DNA of 64,000 bases from contig ML133437.1 in assembly GCA_003864495.1 (NCBI GenBank), positions 310,001-374,000 on the forward strand. The letters run 5' to 3'. The position numbers were made by a program, and so were the translations under genes. The stretch is from Nemopilema nomurai. Taxonomy: Eukaryota; Cnidaria; Scyphozoa; Rhizostomeae; Rhizostomatidae. Positions 1 to 13,400 of the stretch are shown one piece after another (position 1 is the stretch's first letter; the number at the start of each line of letters is the position of its first letter). The notes under the pieces were generated by a model. That model saw nothing but the letters and a program-made list of their open reading frames with translations. It did no database searches and was not told the origin of the DNA.

Positions 1-1498
1 AGATTGCTTTGGATATGATTGTCCCCCACCAAGAATTGGATGAAGAGTGTGCTGTTGTTAGCAAGCCATGACCATTGCTTAGCCACGGCACTCGGTCCAT
101 GACATAGCCATTCCATTTGTCAAACTTCTTCAGCATCGTAACGTCAACTTGCTTGTTTGTCTTTCCCAAAAACCTGAGCAAAAGCATCACCGTCTTAAAC
201 ATTCCATTGATTTTGCAGTCAAGGAATTAGCTAGGTTGCTATCTGGAATACTTGTGCAATGTTCTAGCGTACTGGATGTAAGCAATCAAGGCGAAAGATG
301 AAGAAGGAACGGCTCTTTAACTAAGCTTCAATTTCAAAATTGTATACAAGGGGATAGTTTTGTATCGTTCTAAAGGACATAGTCTATGGAGCGATAGGCA
401 ACTCTATTTGCTCCATAAATCCTCTTTAACCTGCTGTTCGCATTCCGTGCACGTGGCTCCTACAACGCCACGCCTTGCATATCGTGCTGGACTGGCACTC
501 TTTATGAACGACACAGCAAGAGAAGGGTAATAAATGAATTGTTGCTGCCTTTTCGTGTACGTTATCAAAACGATTCGCTGCCAGCTATCAAGAAATTCGG
601 GTTTTCACACGAGCTTGGAACATGACAGGTACTGAAAAACTGATAAGAGACATACGTGTACTCTCTAGGGGCTGCCCAGATGCCACCCCAACGATTCGGT
701 TGGTTTGCCTCAAGTTTGTACTTGAATGTAACATTGTTTGTTATGTTCTTGATGCTGTCTGCGATGTGCAGAACAGAGTAATCGCTGTAGATTGAAGGAA
801 CGTCTTCGTTGCGGGACAGCACCTAGGACCAACCAAGTTGTGAAATTGAAAAAAAACTGAATCAATATAGAATCTAAATAGTAGCGACCATTTTATTAAC
901 ATAGTGCGTCGATTCGCATTCATCTAAGAAGCGTTTAACTTTTTATTAGTGGAATGTCTATTGCGTCCTACAGTATCTCTTGTATTCTATAAACATTATA
1001 AAATTTTTTAATTGATAGTATTAGCTGAACTTCATGCTAGTATTTTCTCTCTGCCAGTGTAGAAAAGACATTCACCAGATGATATCTGATGTGTCATTTG
1101 CTAACACAATGCAGTATTCTTCATCTTCCGTTCTGAAGATTTACCCCCGGCTACTCTATGTTGCCCTGCAAACCCCTCTCTAAACTCTGTCCTATCCGAA
1201 TCTGGGGTCGTGTATCAAAAAGCCTCATTCTTGTATCAGGCCTGAGGCTCTTCTTTAAAGTATAGGATACATCTGCCACAGGCAAAACTAACCCGAGAAA
1301 TTTGTAATACTAACCTGAGATATGGTCCAGTTGTTTTTTGCACTGGTTACCAGAAGCGTCCATGCACCAGGGTCTGATTCCATGTCACAGTGAACGTTCC
1401 GGATATTAGCCCCGTCTGCCTTAATGGTGTAAATGCCAGTCTTGTAAACTCCTCCGTTCCTTTCACCATGTATTTTTATTTGATTGCACGATCCATGG
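1..1498 (-). CDS. ADAM-B exons 38-40: fibrinogen-like domain 3, truncated by the window edge
   Basis: Exon 38: SCNQIKIHGERNGGVYKTG, HCDMESDPGAWTLLVTSAK. Exon 39: NEDVPSIYSDYSVLHIADSI, RWGGIWAAPREY. Exon 40, from base 173 to the left edge: VTMLKKFDKWNGYVMDRVPW, NSWWGTIIS. By comparison with ADAM-A about 150 bases including the stop lie outside the window. Confidence 0.85.
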
Positions 1499-4400
1499 CT
1501 ACAAAACGGAAATGGTAAAATATCAGTAAATTGAACATATAAGCAAATATGGTTGTTTACAGTAGCCTGAAGAAAAATAAATTTATATGCGTCTGTTGCA
1601 TGTCAATACTTCCCACGAATCAATGTTTCCTGGTGGTCTTTTCCACCCTTAAAAGAATAAAAATAGCATATACTATCTCAGCTCTGGCAATGCCATTTGC
1701 ATTTCCTACCAAAAAGAACTTGTCTTTTAAACCCTACAGAGATTTTGAGATACAGATTTTGACACATTAACAAGGAGGATTATTGCCCCGACCAGACTAT
1801 TATTCCTTCTTGCAAGATCTTATATTGTTATAAAACTCTGACATTTCCCATCAACAGAAAAACGTTGCATGTGATGACTTTGATATGACTGCCTTAAATT
1901 CGATTGTTTTGCAGCAAGTAGGCTGCATTGAAAAAATTTACACAAGATGTCTCGAGAAGATTATTATTGTATCTAATGGTTGTTACCTTGACCCTTCGCG
2001 AACCCATAATCTCACAAACTTTGGCTCTTCCATTGATCCTTTTATATACAGAGACTTTTGCTCTGAGACAAGTACACCATCGGCGCCAGGAAGAGACTAG
2101 AAGGTAATGGCTTACTTAGTTTCTATAGCCTTGAAACGAGTCGATTTCCAACTAAAAACACGTCCAACAAGATATGATGTTCAAGGATTTCTGAAGCCTC
2201 TTCCTACAAAACTTTTAACACTGACCATTTTAAGTTAGTAAATAAAAAACAACTGATTTACTGAGAGAAACATGTCCACTACTGTAGCAGGAACGTGTCT
2301 ATCATTTGATAGGACTGTCACTTACGCTACCAAAATGACTTATTGTATATATTCGTGTAGTAAATAGCAAATGGTCAGAAGGAATTCGATGATATATCAT
2401 ATATGATATTATGTGAAATATAATTATGTATATATATACAAAATGGATATATTATTTTATAAATATTTATATAGTAATTCACGTGGGTAGCGTGGGTGGG
2501 GTGAACTACACTACACACCTTTCGAGATGTTCTCAAATACGATGCTACATTATCCACAGTGTGAGGATTGGACACAAGTAAATTGCTTTTTTGTTCATCC
2601 CAGTTGTCAAACTTTTCCAGCAGTTTTGGCTTGAACTGGCTCGGTGTGCAGGCTATTAGGCCGTCGCTTATGTGTCCCTCAAAGACACCTCCCCACCTTT
2701 TTGCTCCATCGGCTTCAATCATGTACTGGAACTTGGTCTGAAAGACAGAAGCATTATTCAAAATCAATCGTGCAGCTCCAAGAAAGATACTTATTTAGAG
2801 TCATGCAATCCATATCGTGCCATCCAGAGCTGAAGAACAAGAAAAAAGTTGGATACGTACCTCTTCCTTTCGAAGGCCTATTATTTCCTGCGAGTGGAAC
2901 AGAATCGAATAGTCTTGATCTTTTGACGCCTTGTCCATGTCTCTCGAGAGTGTTGTTGCTTTGCTCCATCCACTGTTTGACACCTTGTTCAACACCATTG
3001 TCCACCCGCCACCAAAACTCTCCATGTCACAAAATGTATTCATCGTTTTCTTCTCTTTATTATTCTGCAGCTCATAAAAACCAGATTTTGGTTTCTTTCC
3101 ATTTGACGTAATGCGTATTTTTATTTCCATGCATGATGTTGGCACCCTGTGTTCCCCTTCGCGAATCCAGTACCTTTGAAAAATAGAAACAATGAAAGGT
3201 GAATAGGGAGCAATTTCTACTACTATCATTACAAGGGTAAAGGTACGTTGCAAATTTAGCAACCTTCTTGAAAAAGGAACAATCGAGAGCAGTACAGGTC
3301 TTCAGGACCGTGAAGAAGTAGTTACAAACTGATCACGGAAATGGTCTATGAATTGATGTATAAGGGAGAAATTTGTTGAGTAACATACCAAATGTGTTCT
3401 GGCTGTCTTTCTGTCCTGTGCCCGTTGATCCAAGGGGCTGGGTGTTGGCCTGATATGTTTCCTGCATGGATGAATGTTGAGAATGCAAAACATTACTAGA
3501 AATATTCCATAGTTGAGAAGCCTTAGAAATCTAGTCGACCTTTAATTGGGAATTTTGAGCCCCTTCGAAAACATTCGTATCAACACCAGGTCATCAAGCA
3601 TGGAATGCCTCCTACCCACTGACTTAAGGCAAGCATGGCGTTTTCATCTTTAAAACCAAATCAGTTCATTTTTCAGAATTTAGGTGACTATAATAAGCAT
3701 GTTTACCACTATTCAATTTGTTATGACAAATATAAAATCCAGTATGACATTAGATTTTTTGCATGCATTATATACATTATATACATTATATCTTAATTAT
3801 ATACATGTATATAATTAAGATAAATATGCATAAGTATCTTCAGATACACAACAAGGCTTTATCAATGATTTCGTGCCTACCTGTTATAGCTCCCCAACGG
3901 TTGCTTTGCATCGTCAATTTATTTCCAGAAACGTAAGGAAGTCTCCTAGCAATGCCTTCCGTACTGTATGTCCATTTGTCAAACTTCTTGAGCAGAACAA
4001 CATCGGATTGAGAAGGTGACACTCCATCGATTCTGTAAGCTCTAGGAGCCGTCCAAATACCACCCCAATGTCCTGTAAAGACCATTCAAAGATACGTTTA
4101 CACGAATGAAACATGTTCCCCGTTTCATTCTATAAACTTAACAATAAAGACTTATGTAAAGTACCTATCTAATGGAGCACCCGTAAAATGCACCATGTTT
4201 GTATGAACAAAGTTTCTAGAAAGGTGGCCAGATGGGTTGTTCCACTTTGTCAGACCTATTCTTTGAAAATCGAACAGCACTTTTTCAGTTGCAAAGCAAA
4301 ATCATTTGCCCTGAATGCTTCAAAGTCTGTTTTCCTTGCAACAAACCCAACCACTAAACAATTCTCTTGTCAAGCCATACCTCTCCTCTGTGCCTCCAAT

Positions 4401-7400
4401 CTGTACTGAAATCTACTGTCACTGATCTTGTAGTCGTCCTTTATTTGATCGACGTATTTTAGGATCGAATGGTCACTGTATATGCTTGGATGGTCCTTGT
4501 TTCTTTCTCTCACCATGTCTGTTGTGTTCCAGTCGTTCGTGTGACTGGAAACAACCAATGTCCATCCACCACCGTCACGTGACATGTCACAGTACATTTT
4601 CATTCGAGAACCATCGGGTAATGTTATGTCATAGACTCCGTCCACCAATGGCTTTCCGCTTGCCTTGAACTTCTCCAACAAAAGCTTACATGATCCGGCC
4701 TCTTGATATAGATATGATATTTTAGTAACACGTTGATTGCAATAAAATGATAGTGAAGGTTAAGCAAGTTGGGCATCAAGAATGATATTTTTGAACTATG
4801 AAAAGAGCCAGCAACGCGACAAGCAATGTGACAAATTCGCCACTCTTAACTAGCAATGTGACAATTGCCACTTTTGACAGCAATGTGACACGTGTCACTC
4901 TTGACTAGTAATTTAAAAAATTTTACTTTTAGAAGTAATGTGACATATTTTTCACTCTTGACTAGCAATGTGACACATGTCACTCTTGACATGCAATGTG
5001 ACACACTGACGTACCAGGACATTGCTCTGCATTGCACATATCTTCTTCCAATCGAACACCGTTGCACATTTTCCCCCCAGTTGTCGGATATGGACTGTCA
5101 CAAAACCTCGATCTCTTCCTCCTTCCACCTCCACAAGCAGCAGAACATCGAGTCCATTTGTTCCACTGGCCCCAGTTTCCATCTTGAGGCGCTAATGCTA
5201 CAATTAAACACAAAAACTGTTTTAGAAAAACTGCCTCAGCCATCTTATTAGAGAAACTGGAATCTTCCAAAACATGGCTTTGCAATTTATAAACACACGA
5301 AAACGTTTCTTTTCGCAAATAGCAAAATGTCCTCTAATTGCAGAGTAGCTGGAATCTAACACTATGGAGGGACCATGATTGCAAGAACATTCGAACCAAC
5401 GAATTTGTGAACCAACCTTCTTTGCAATTAGTTTGGGGATCAAAACCTGCGTCACATTCACATATTCCTTTGTTGTTGCATATCTAAGTAAAAGAGCAAG
5501 AATACAACTGAATTTTTCATTTGATCAAAGCACGTGCATACTAGATTGTATTTTTTGTTCCTCGTCAAAGAAGATTGTCAAATCAATGCGTTTTGAGGTT
5601 CAATGTATCACTGAGGTATATTTGTATCGGTATTTTAAAATTCTTAACTGACTTTCAATGTTTTCTTTAGATTTATTTAGCAAGGATTGCCGCCTATAAT
5701 AAAGACATTACTGAAACACCTTTTCTGCACGAGAGGGACTGTTAATCTGATCAAGATTAGGCCTAAATTAACATAGCATCTCGACTTTTAAACGCATACT
5801 CACTCCTCTGCCAGCACACGAGACTCCGTCAACCAGGCCGCACGCCGTAATATTCAGCTCCGGAAACGCTTTACACTTCTGTTTATAGCACATCTAGAGA
5901 AATAAAATGAAACATTTGCTACGCTGTGCAAACGAGATTGACAAAGGTGATGGAAGTACGGCAGGCTCAACGGTCAATTGCTGCCATAATTTTCTAAAAA
6001 AACTCTTTGGGTTGGTTTTCTGGAATTTTTCCGAAATAGATTGAACCGAACAAACACTTTGGTTAAGTTAAAAGCACAAGCTCAGATATTCAAGATATTC
6101 CTAGCGCAAGATATTCTCCATCGTACAAGAATGAACTGACATTTCTTACCAACAATCAACATGCAGTCAGATAAATCATCGTTATACTAAAGCACAAATG
6201 CTCCATCTGTTGTTCTACCAATTTTACCGTGCAATTTCGTCACCTTTTTGTCACCACATTTGGTTCCATCGGCAACCATGCCTTGGCCTACTTCGTCATT
6301 CCCTGTTGTGTTTGTTATGCAGGCAGCGCTGTAATGATTTCTGATAAATAGCTAACGGTGTCCTAGATATTAATCGCACAACTTTTGTAAAGTATACCTT
6401 GAAATAATTTATCAGCGCAGGATGGAGTTATGATGTACTTCAATGAAAGTATAGTGATAAATTGTGTTATAGCTTTCTTTGTTTTTCTCTAATTCCGTAA
6501 TAAGGCAATGACATTTCTCCATAGATTAGGTAACTCGGTACTCACGTGAAAGCAACACACTCCAAGCTCTTTCTCATACCTGCAGTTGGTTCCTTGCACG
6601 GTGATCTGCTTGTACGCAGAGCCATAGTCTTCATGCAAAGGCGATGACTTTTTCGAGAGGCACTGCAGTTGGCCGCAATAAATGTCCCTTTTGACAAACG
6701 AAGTGCAATTCTCAAAATCAAATTTAATTCAAAAATGCCTTTTTAATTATTTAGCAAGGTACGAGCCTAGTTATCCGATATTAGAATTCTAAAGGGAGAT
6801 TAATTTTGTGCTAAGATTGTTACATTGCGTGACAAGTGTCAATGACTTTTCTTGCCGCATGGTTACATGAAGGTGCCTCCAGTTTAATTTCTGAAACGTT
6901 TCTTGGCCTTTATGAACACGAGTTATCACCCTTTGTTAGTTGGTTATTTTCTTTTTGTACTGGCTCAAATAAACTATGTATCGAGAAGTGTCAGGCAAAA
7001 TCAAATGTATGAATGGCAAAAAATTTTAAATTACGCAAAGTTCATATCGACAAAGGGGACTTACTCTGTTGCGCATGACGTATTAGCCAAGGTATTGCAG
7101 GTTCCATATCCTTGTGCTTCTGTGTTCAATTTTGTCCAGCAGGAGTCATTGGCCGATCTGGCTTCTGAAACATTAAACACAAACACTTTTTGGCGAATGG
7201 CTGCTTTATGACAAATTGATTCTGCTTTATCTGAAGTGTAAACTAATTGCTATGCACAGTCACTCTGTTCTAGTGCCAATCAAGCGGATTTGAAAGTTTG
7301 GAATTTCGTGACATCACCATTTTCCAGAACAGATTATATGTATTAATCGTCAAGTTTGAAAAGAGGGCCTAAATTTCCACTCTTCCTTAAGGATTCCAGA

Positions 7401-10400
7401 GACTTCTTACAGCGTTAGCCGGCTTCTTACTTCATTTGGTCTTTGGAACAAAAGTCTTTCTGACAAAAACAGTTTGATTAGCAATGAAATACCTGGGTCC
7501 CAAAGATTTTTGCATTGTGTGCTTCGTGACTCTATGCAATTTCCTTGGTAGCAATAGGACATTTGCTTCTGAAAAAGTTAATTATTTGTACAAGGCATAT
7601 TTAAAAAAATCAAAGCTTTGCGAAAGGCTAAAATCACAGCGCCACCCACCTACTCCCACCCACATGCATCAACTACTGAATAAACCTTGGTGGTTCAATA
7701 TAAACAAGTGGTTGTGAATGTCCATTATAAATCGTAGCATACGTTTCAAAATCCTGCAGCAGAATAGGGCATTGAAGCATTTTCCCGACCCTCTTTGAGC
7801 CCTGCTGATCTGAATATTCAAAGCATGATACCTCTCCATAGAACGTTTCTGGTACCTCTCATTTTGATGGCATGATTGACTCGGAAAGGCATACCTTGTC
7901 AGTGTCATCATTCGACGCAAATCCTTTCCAATCTATTCCATTCTCAGAGTAATACACTCTCAGTTTTGTCACCCAAGTTCTTTGAGCACCCTGCACTTTT
8001 ATATTGCTCACTGTTTTCATCTGTCAGAAAGAAGCGAGAATCTAGTTATGTTTATCTGCGCAAAAAAATTCATAGACACGCACAAATCGCAATTCACTGA
8101 ACAAAGCTGAAGAAGTCCACTGCTTATTTCGCTACTGCCGATATGAAGGGACTATAGCAGATTGTTTGAGGTGTTCGACTACTAAATCGGAGACCTGGGA
8201 CCTACCCCGGCCTAGTCAGTTGAAACATTCCCATCGCTCGCTTTCGAATGCGGGCCTAGCCTTAACGAGGCATTTAATGCTTCACCGACTCATGTTTTGT
8301 AATATCCTCGTAGGAAAGCAGGGAAAGACTACAAATGCTTCACCGACGCATGTTTTGTGATATATTCGAGGAAAGCAGGGAAAGACTACTACTCACAGCC
8401 CCCAAGTCAATTTGAAGATATTCATCCTTTCCGGACTTTTTCGAAGGAAGGCACCAGCCGCTTCCACTCCAAAGCCGCGCCTTCGTAGCTGGCTGATCCT
8501 TGCGATGCGATGAGGCACTCAGGGCGGAGTCTGGCAGCTTCGAATTCTCCAAGCCAATTGGCAGCAGGCAGTCTAAATAGTCATTGGTAGGATTATAACC
8601 TAACTGAAATATGCTAGGGATAGATACACTGATATGAGACCCTTATATAGGTGTTAGAATTCTATAATATTTCATATATAGTATTTCATTTATTAATGCA
8701 CAATAAAATGTGAGGTCGCCAAATATTTCCTTATACTCCTGCCATGGAACGTGTGCTGATTGAAGTCATCTTAAAGCATTTGAGTGACTGTTAGATAACA
8801 CTCTTCTGGATTGATATATCACCATATCATCCCCATGATCATAATATTCGCAATCTATTCATAGAGCATTTGTATATTCATTTGTCCATTTATATATCTA
8901 TATTTATAAGATGTTAATTATACACTTACATCCATTGCATCGATGTCTTTTGAAGATTAATTTAATAACAAAACATGCTTGAAGAGATATATAGCGTTAT
9001 TCTCTTTTTTTCTCAATATATTTATATAGCATGTACAGAAAGCTTCTTCCAAAGTTCTGCTTCAAAATGGCTCCTTGTTAACTTTTTTGATCTGCTTTTG
9101 TTTCGAGAAGTACATGTTTGGGAAATAGGTATGCACAAACAGAAGACCCGTGTCTAGGACTGTACTTCACCTTGTTCTCGACATGAGTGCAAATAAGCAC
9201 GATTTAGTTTGAGGTAAAGAGAAAAGCAGACAGCCTTTATATTTCTGCAAGCTTGCTTGGTAATAGAATACTCGTCAGAAGACGAAAAGTGATCTTCTAA
9301 TCAGCAGAAATCATGCTCACCTGCTGCAAGAAAGTGTAGTTTGGTTCTGTCATCGTAGCCATCACAGTCCTTCGTGTACCTTAGAACTAATCTGCTATTT
9401 TGTTGTGGAAGGGTGTTGTGTGACTCAACGCAAGAACCGGTAGCCTTGTGTCTCAACCCAAAGTTCTGCATAAAGAACAAGATCAGAAATCTCTTATATC
9501 ATTCATTCATATACAGGAAAATCATAGAACAGAGTTTAAAGCTTTGTGCACGGGCAAAAGTCAATATGAACTAGTTGGAGTGTGATATGAACTTACTCAA
9601 AAGAACCTTTGAAAAGCAAATGTATTATTGCATGTGGCTTAAACAATGGGCCAACTTTACTACTCAAAGATTTCTTACATGGTAATTATAATCTAAGAGA
9701 TGGATTGAGGCTGCTGTCATAAAACTGTAATGAATTACATCAACAAAATGAGGTCACTTGTTCATTCATAAATAAAGCCAGTTATGAAATGATGAATGAC
9801 TCACAGATAATCTTTCGTATTGTCCATTTCCTCCAGAGCAATTCCTCTTAAGTTCAAGTTCTCCTGACGATTGAGGGCATACAATCTTCCCACTGCAATT
9901 ATGCCGCAATGTTCCGTCCTCTTCCAATGTGAAGAGAAAGTTCGGTTTGTTACAGTCTCCAAATTTCTGTGACCGGAAGATGAGTTTAACATCCTGGTTG
10001 ATACTTTCCGAACATGAAGCGCTATCCGGAATAACACAGAGGTATCGCCCGTAGTACATGTTTTTTGTCGAAATTGGCTGTGGTTCGTAGGGGGTTTCTA
10101 AAACGAAATTCACATAGTAAAAAAGAATGAATTTTCTCTCAGAATTTCATAAAAAAATTGCTTCATTGTTGTCTATTGGTTCTTTATGGCTATAACTTCA
10201 TTAAAAAACTATTGCTAAACATATAGGCCTCATTTTGATTTGAAGTTCAAAAATTTATCTCGTTTGATAATATCACGTTGAAGATAAAATTGCACACTGC
10301 CGTTCACAACAAATAGCAAAAACTAACAACGAAATGAGTGGTCCAACATTTCATACTGTGACATTTTATAGAACAAAAAACTTTCATGGCATTGACTTAT

Positions 10401-13400
10401 CCATTGAAGTAACACAATTATTAAGATAGAGAGGCTAAAATGGAGAAATAGGAATAAAGCCGATTGAAATAATTAAGCCACGGTCCAATATATGTTGCTT
10501 TTGATATATGCCTTCCAAAAATGATTGCAACATGATGGTGACTTTAACGAGCTTCTACAGAAAGTCAACGGCTTTCATGACCCTGTGAACCTACCTTGAT
10601 TGGCAGAGCAGGTAAGCACCTCGGTTCTCAGGCAGGCGTAGTCTTGTGACTTCCAGTAGGCTGGCTTCAACCGTACATATCTTGCCTTTATGGTCGGATT
10701 CAGGTGAACGAGGTATTCTCTCCAATCGTCCCGGCTGCCCGGTAGAAACTAAACAGAGCATAGAGGTCTAATGATAAATAATTCAGTAGGGAAATGTAAT
10801 TCAAAGCCCAACAGTTATCCTATTTACATATATTTACATCCCATCAATGTATTCTCTCTATCTATGTATCTAACTTTAGTGTTATAGATTGTTGCAGATT
10901 TGTATATGTTTGCTTGATAGGATACATTTGAAGTAAATTATTTCTATAACATCATCGAGTTTACACGACGAATGTGCAAAATATGAAGCTATTCACTCAG
11001 GCTCGAAATCTTTAGTGTATAATTTCTAGACAAATATTTTTTAGCTTCTAGGGCTCGAATGTGCGAAAAATATTATAGGTGTCATGTAATTCTTTTGTGA
11101 TATGACAAAGAACCAGATTAGCATAGAAAAGCTGAACCAGGTTAAATTTCTAAAATTGTGGTTTTTTGCTACTTCAACTTCAAGGGTTTTTTAAAAGGCC
11201 TAGAAAAGCGACAATCACCGAAACGTCGTTGCTGCATTGATTTCCATCCGCCATGAAGTTGTCAGGAGGACACTAGAAAGAAGTAATAAAATGAGCTGAA
11301 TGTCTTTCCGAAACTGAGGGCAGTTAAGACGAGGATTCTTAGATTATTTACTGATTTCTTATCGTACTTGTATATATGCTTCCTTATTCATATATCAATA
11401 TGAGGTTTCTTGTCAACAATTCATTGGCTAAATAAAAAAGGAGCAGTTTTACTAATGGTGCTCGTATAGTTCTTATCAAACATTAATTCAACGGTGCACC
11501 AACTAGAAAGGTTACCTGTAGTTTTTAACAGGGAAATTCTTACATCTTCTAATCTCTTAGTTTGAGAATTAGCATTGCACCTAAAGTCAGCTGCTTAAAT
11601 GAAAGAAAGTCCTGCTAGAAAGTCCTGTGCTTAAAGAGGAAATGAAACCAAATTTTTTATTTTAAATTCTGAATCCCCGTAATGAATTACCTTATAACCC
11701 AGAATTTCAATGTGTTTAGAGAAATTTTGGCTAAACTACGAGGACAATACTGACTTCAATTTTTCAATCAAAAAGTGGCACCGGTGCGCCCTGTTTAACT
11801 AGCCTCGTTTTGAATGTTGTGACGTAAAGTTATGGACACGCGCAGCGTTTCGTAATATTTACATCCCGTTTCTACGTACTGAAACTTTAGATTAGCTATG
11901 GAGCCAGGTAACAAAACCAAGGTTCGTGGTGGTCTACGATGTGTTGTACACACTCTAGACAATAAAAAGCTGTTGTAATGACAGTTATACCAAGGGTTTA
12001 AACACCCATCGCTTTCCAAAGGACCCTACTGTACGCCGGCAGTGAACTAAATTTGTTAGAAAGCGTAGGCCAAATTTTGACCAAAGCTACTTTTCAAACC
12101 CCGTCCTTTGCTCAGATCATTTTGAACCAGGTTGCTATACAAGGAGCGTAGCTAGTCTACTAGAGGGGGACGACGTTTCACAAACAAAAAGTTTTTACAA
12201 CGAGATGCTGTTCTGGCATTATACGTTCTGGCATTATACCAGAAATGAAGGAAATTCAACCTCTTAGTCTAAACGGGAAAAAAGAAAGGTAAGATTTAAT
12301 TTTTTTGCCTACTTCATTTTCAATATATTCCTTTAATTAATGTGTAAATAAAGCAAAATATACGATACATAAAATGACAAGGTTAACTACAATATATAAA
12401 CGTGGAGCTCGTGTTTAAATCTTCCCCCTCAAAATAAGTAGATTGGGTACAACAGAATAAAAGTAAACACAACTCGCTACTTTTTGTCTATTTAAACAAA
12501 ACAATTGGTTTTATCAAAATCTCAACGTGATAAAAGTTTTCATAACAAACAATTGGTGTTTATTGTGACATATTTTTTAGAATGTTGGCATTGCAATTAA
12601 AAAACAACATTTTGTATCTTCTACAAAGTCGAGCCCTTCCAATTTGAAGGTTTACAAAATACATATATGCATATAGAACATTTATCAAATTGTATAGATT
12701 CACCCAGGGCGCAGCCAAAAGGATTAGTTCTTGCTGACAAAAAGGGTGTATCTCACTCATTAAGGGTGTGGTCAAGATAAATACTCTCATATAAAGGCTG
12801 CTTTTATGTGTTTCTGTTTCAAATGTTAGTATGTTATAATTGTTGCAAAAAAGTTACAGGTAGAGTATCCAGCAAGTTTCCTGGCAAAAATAACCAATGT
12901 AGGGGGGGGGTACCACACCTACCAAACCCCCTTTGGTGGCGTCCCTGGATTCCATAAATGTAGTGGCCCAAATTCACATTCTGTTTTTCAGGGTGTAAGA
13001 GATACAATACAATGTGGCTTCTGTTGCGGATACACAAATGGAACTATTCAAGAGCAATTATTCGACGAAGCAACATCTTCTAAAACTGATAAATGGCAGA
13101 CAGTCTTTACAGAAACCAGCATGGAAGCAACTTCATTTCCAGATGTGTCAAGTTTAGCCTGTCAAGATTGCAAGGTGAAAACCTTGAGATTGAAAAACTT
13201 GAGTGAATCGCCAAAATCTGAAAATAATTAGACAGAAAAGGAAATTAACAAGTCAAAATAATGTAAGTTCGCTTTGCACAATAACATTTGGTGATATGCC
13301 AAATTTAATTCCATTTCATTTCCATATAAATTACTTTTTGTAACCCTTTTCTCATTTATGCTTTGTTTGCAGGCAATCAATTATCTATAATGTAAAATAA

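Noticed and set aside
2644..3111. 155-codon plus-strand open frame, with a counterpart at 35699-36169
   Set aside because: Antisense shadow of the fibrinogen-like domain 2 exons; its conservation between loci follows from the gene-conversion tract, and it matches no domain.
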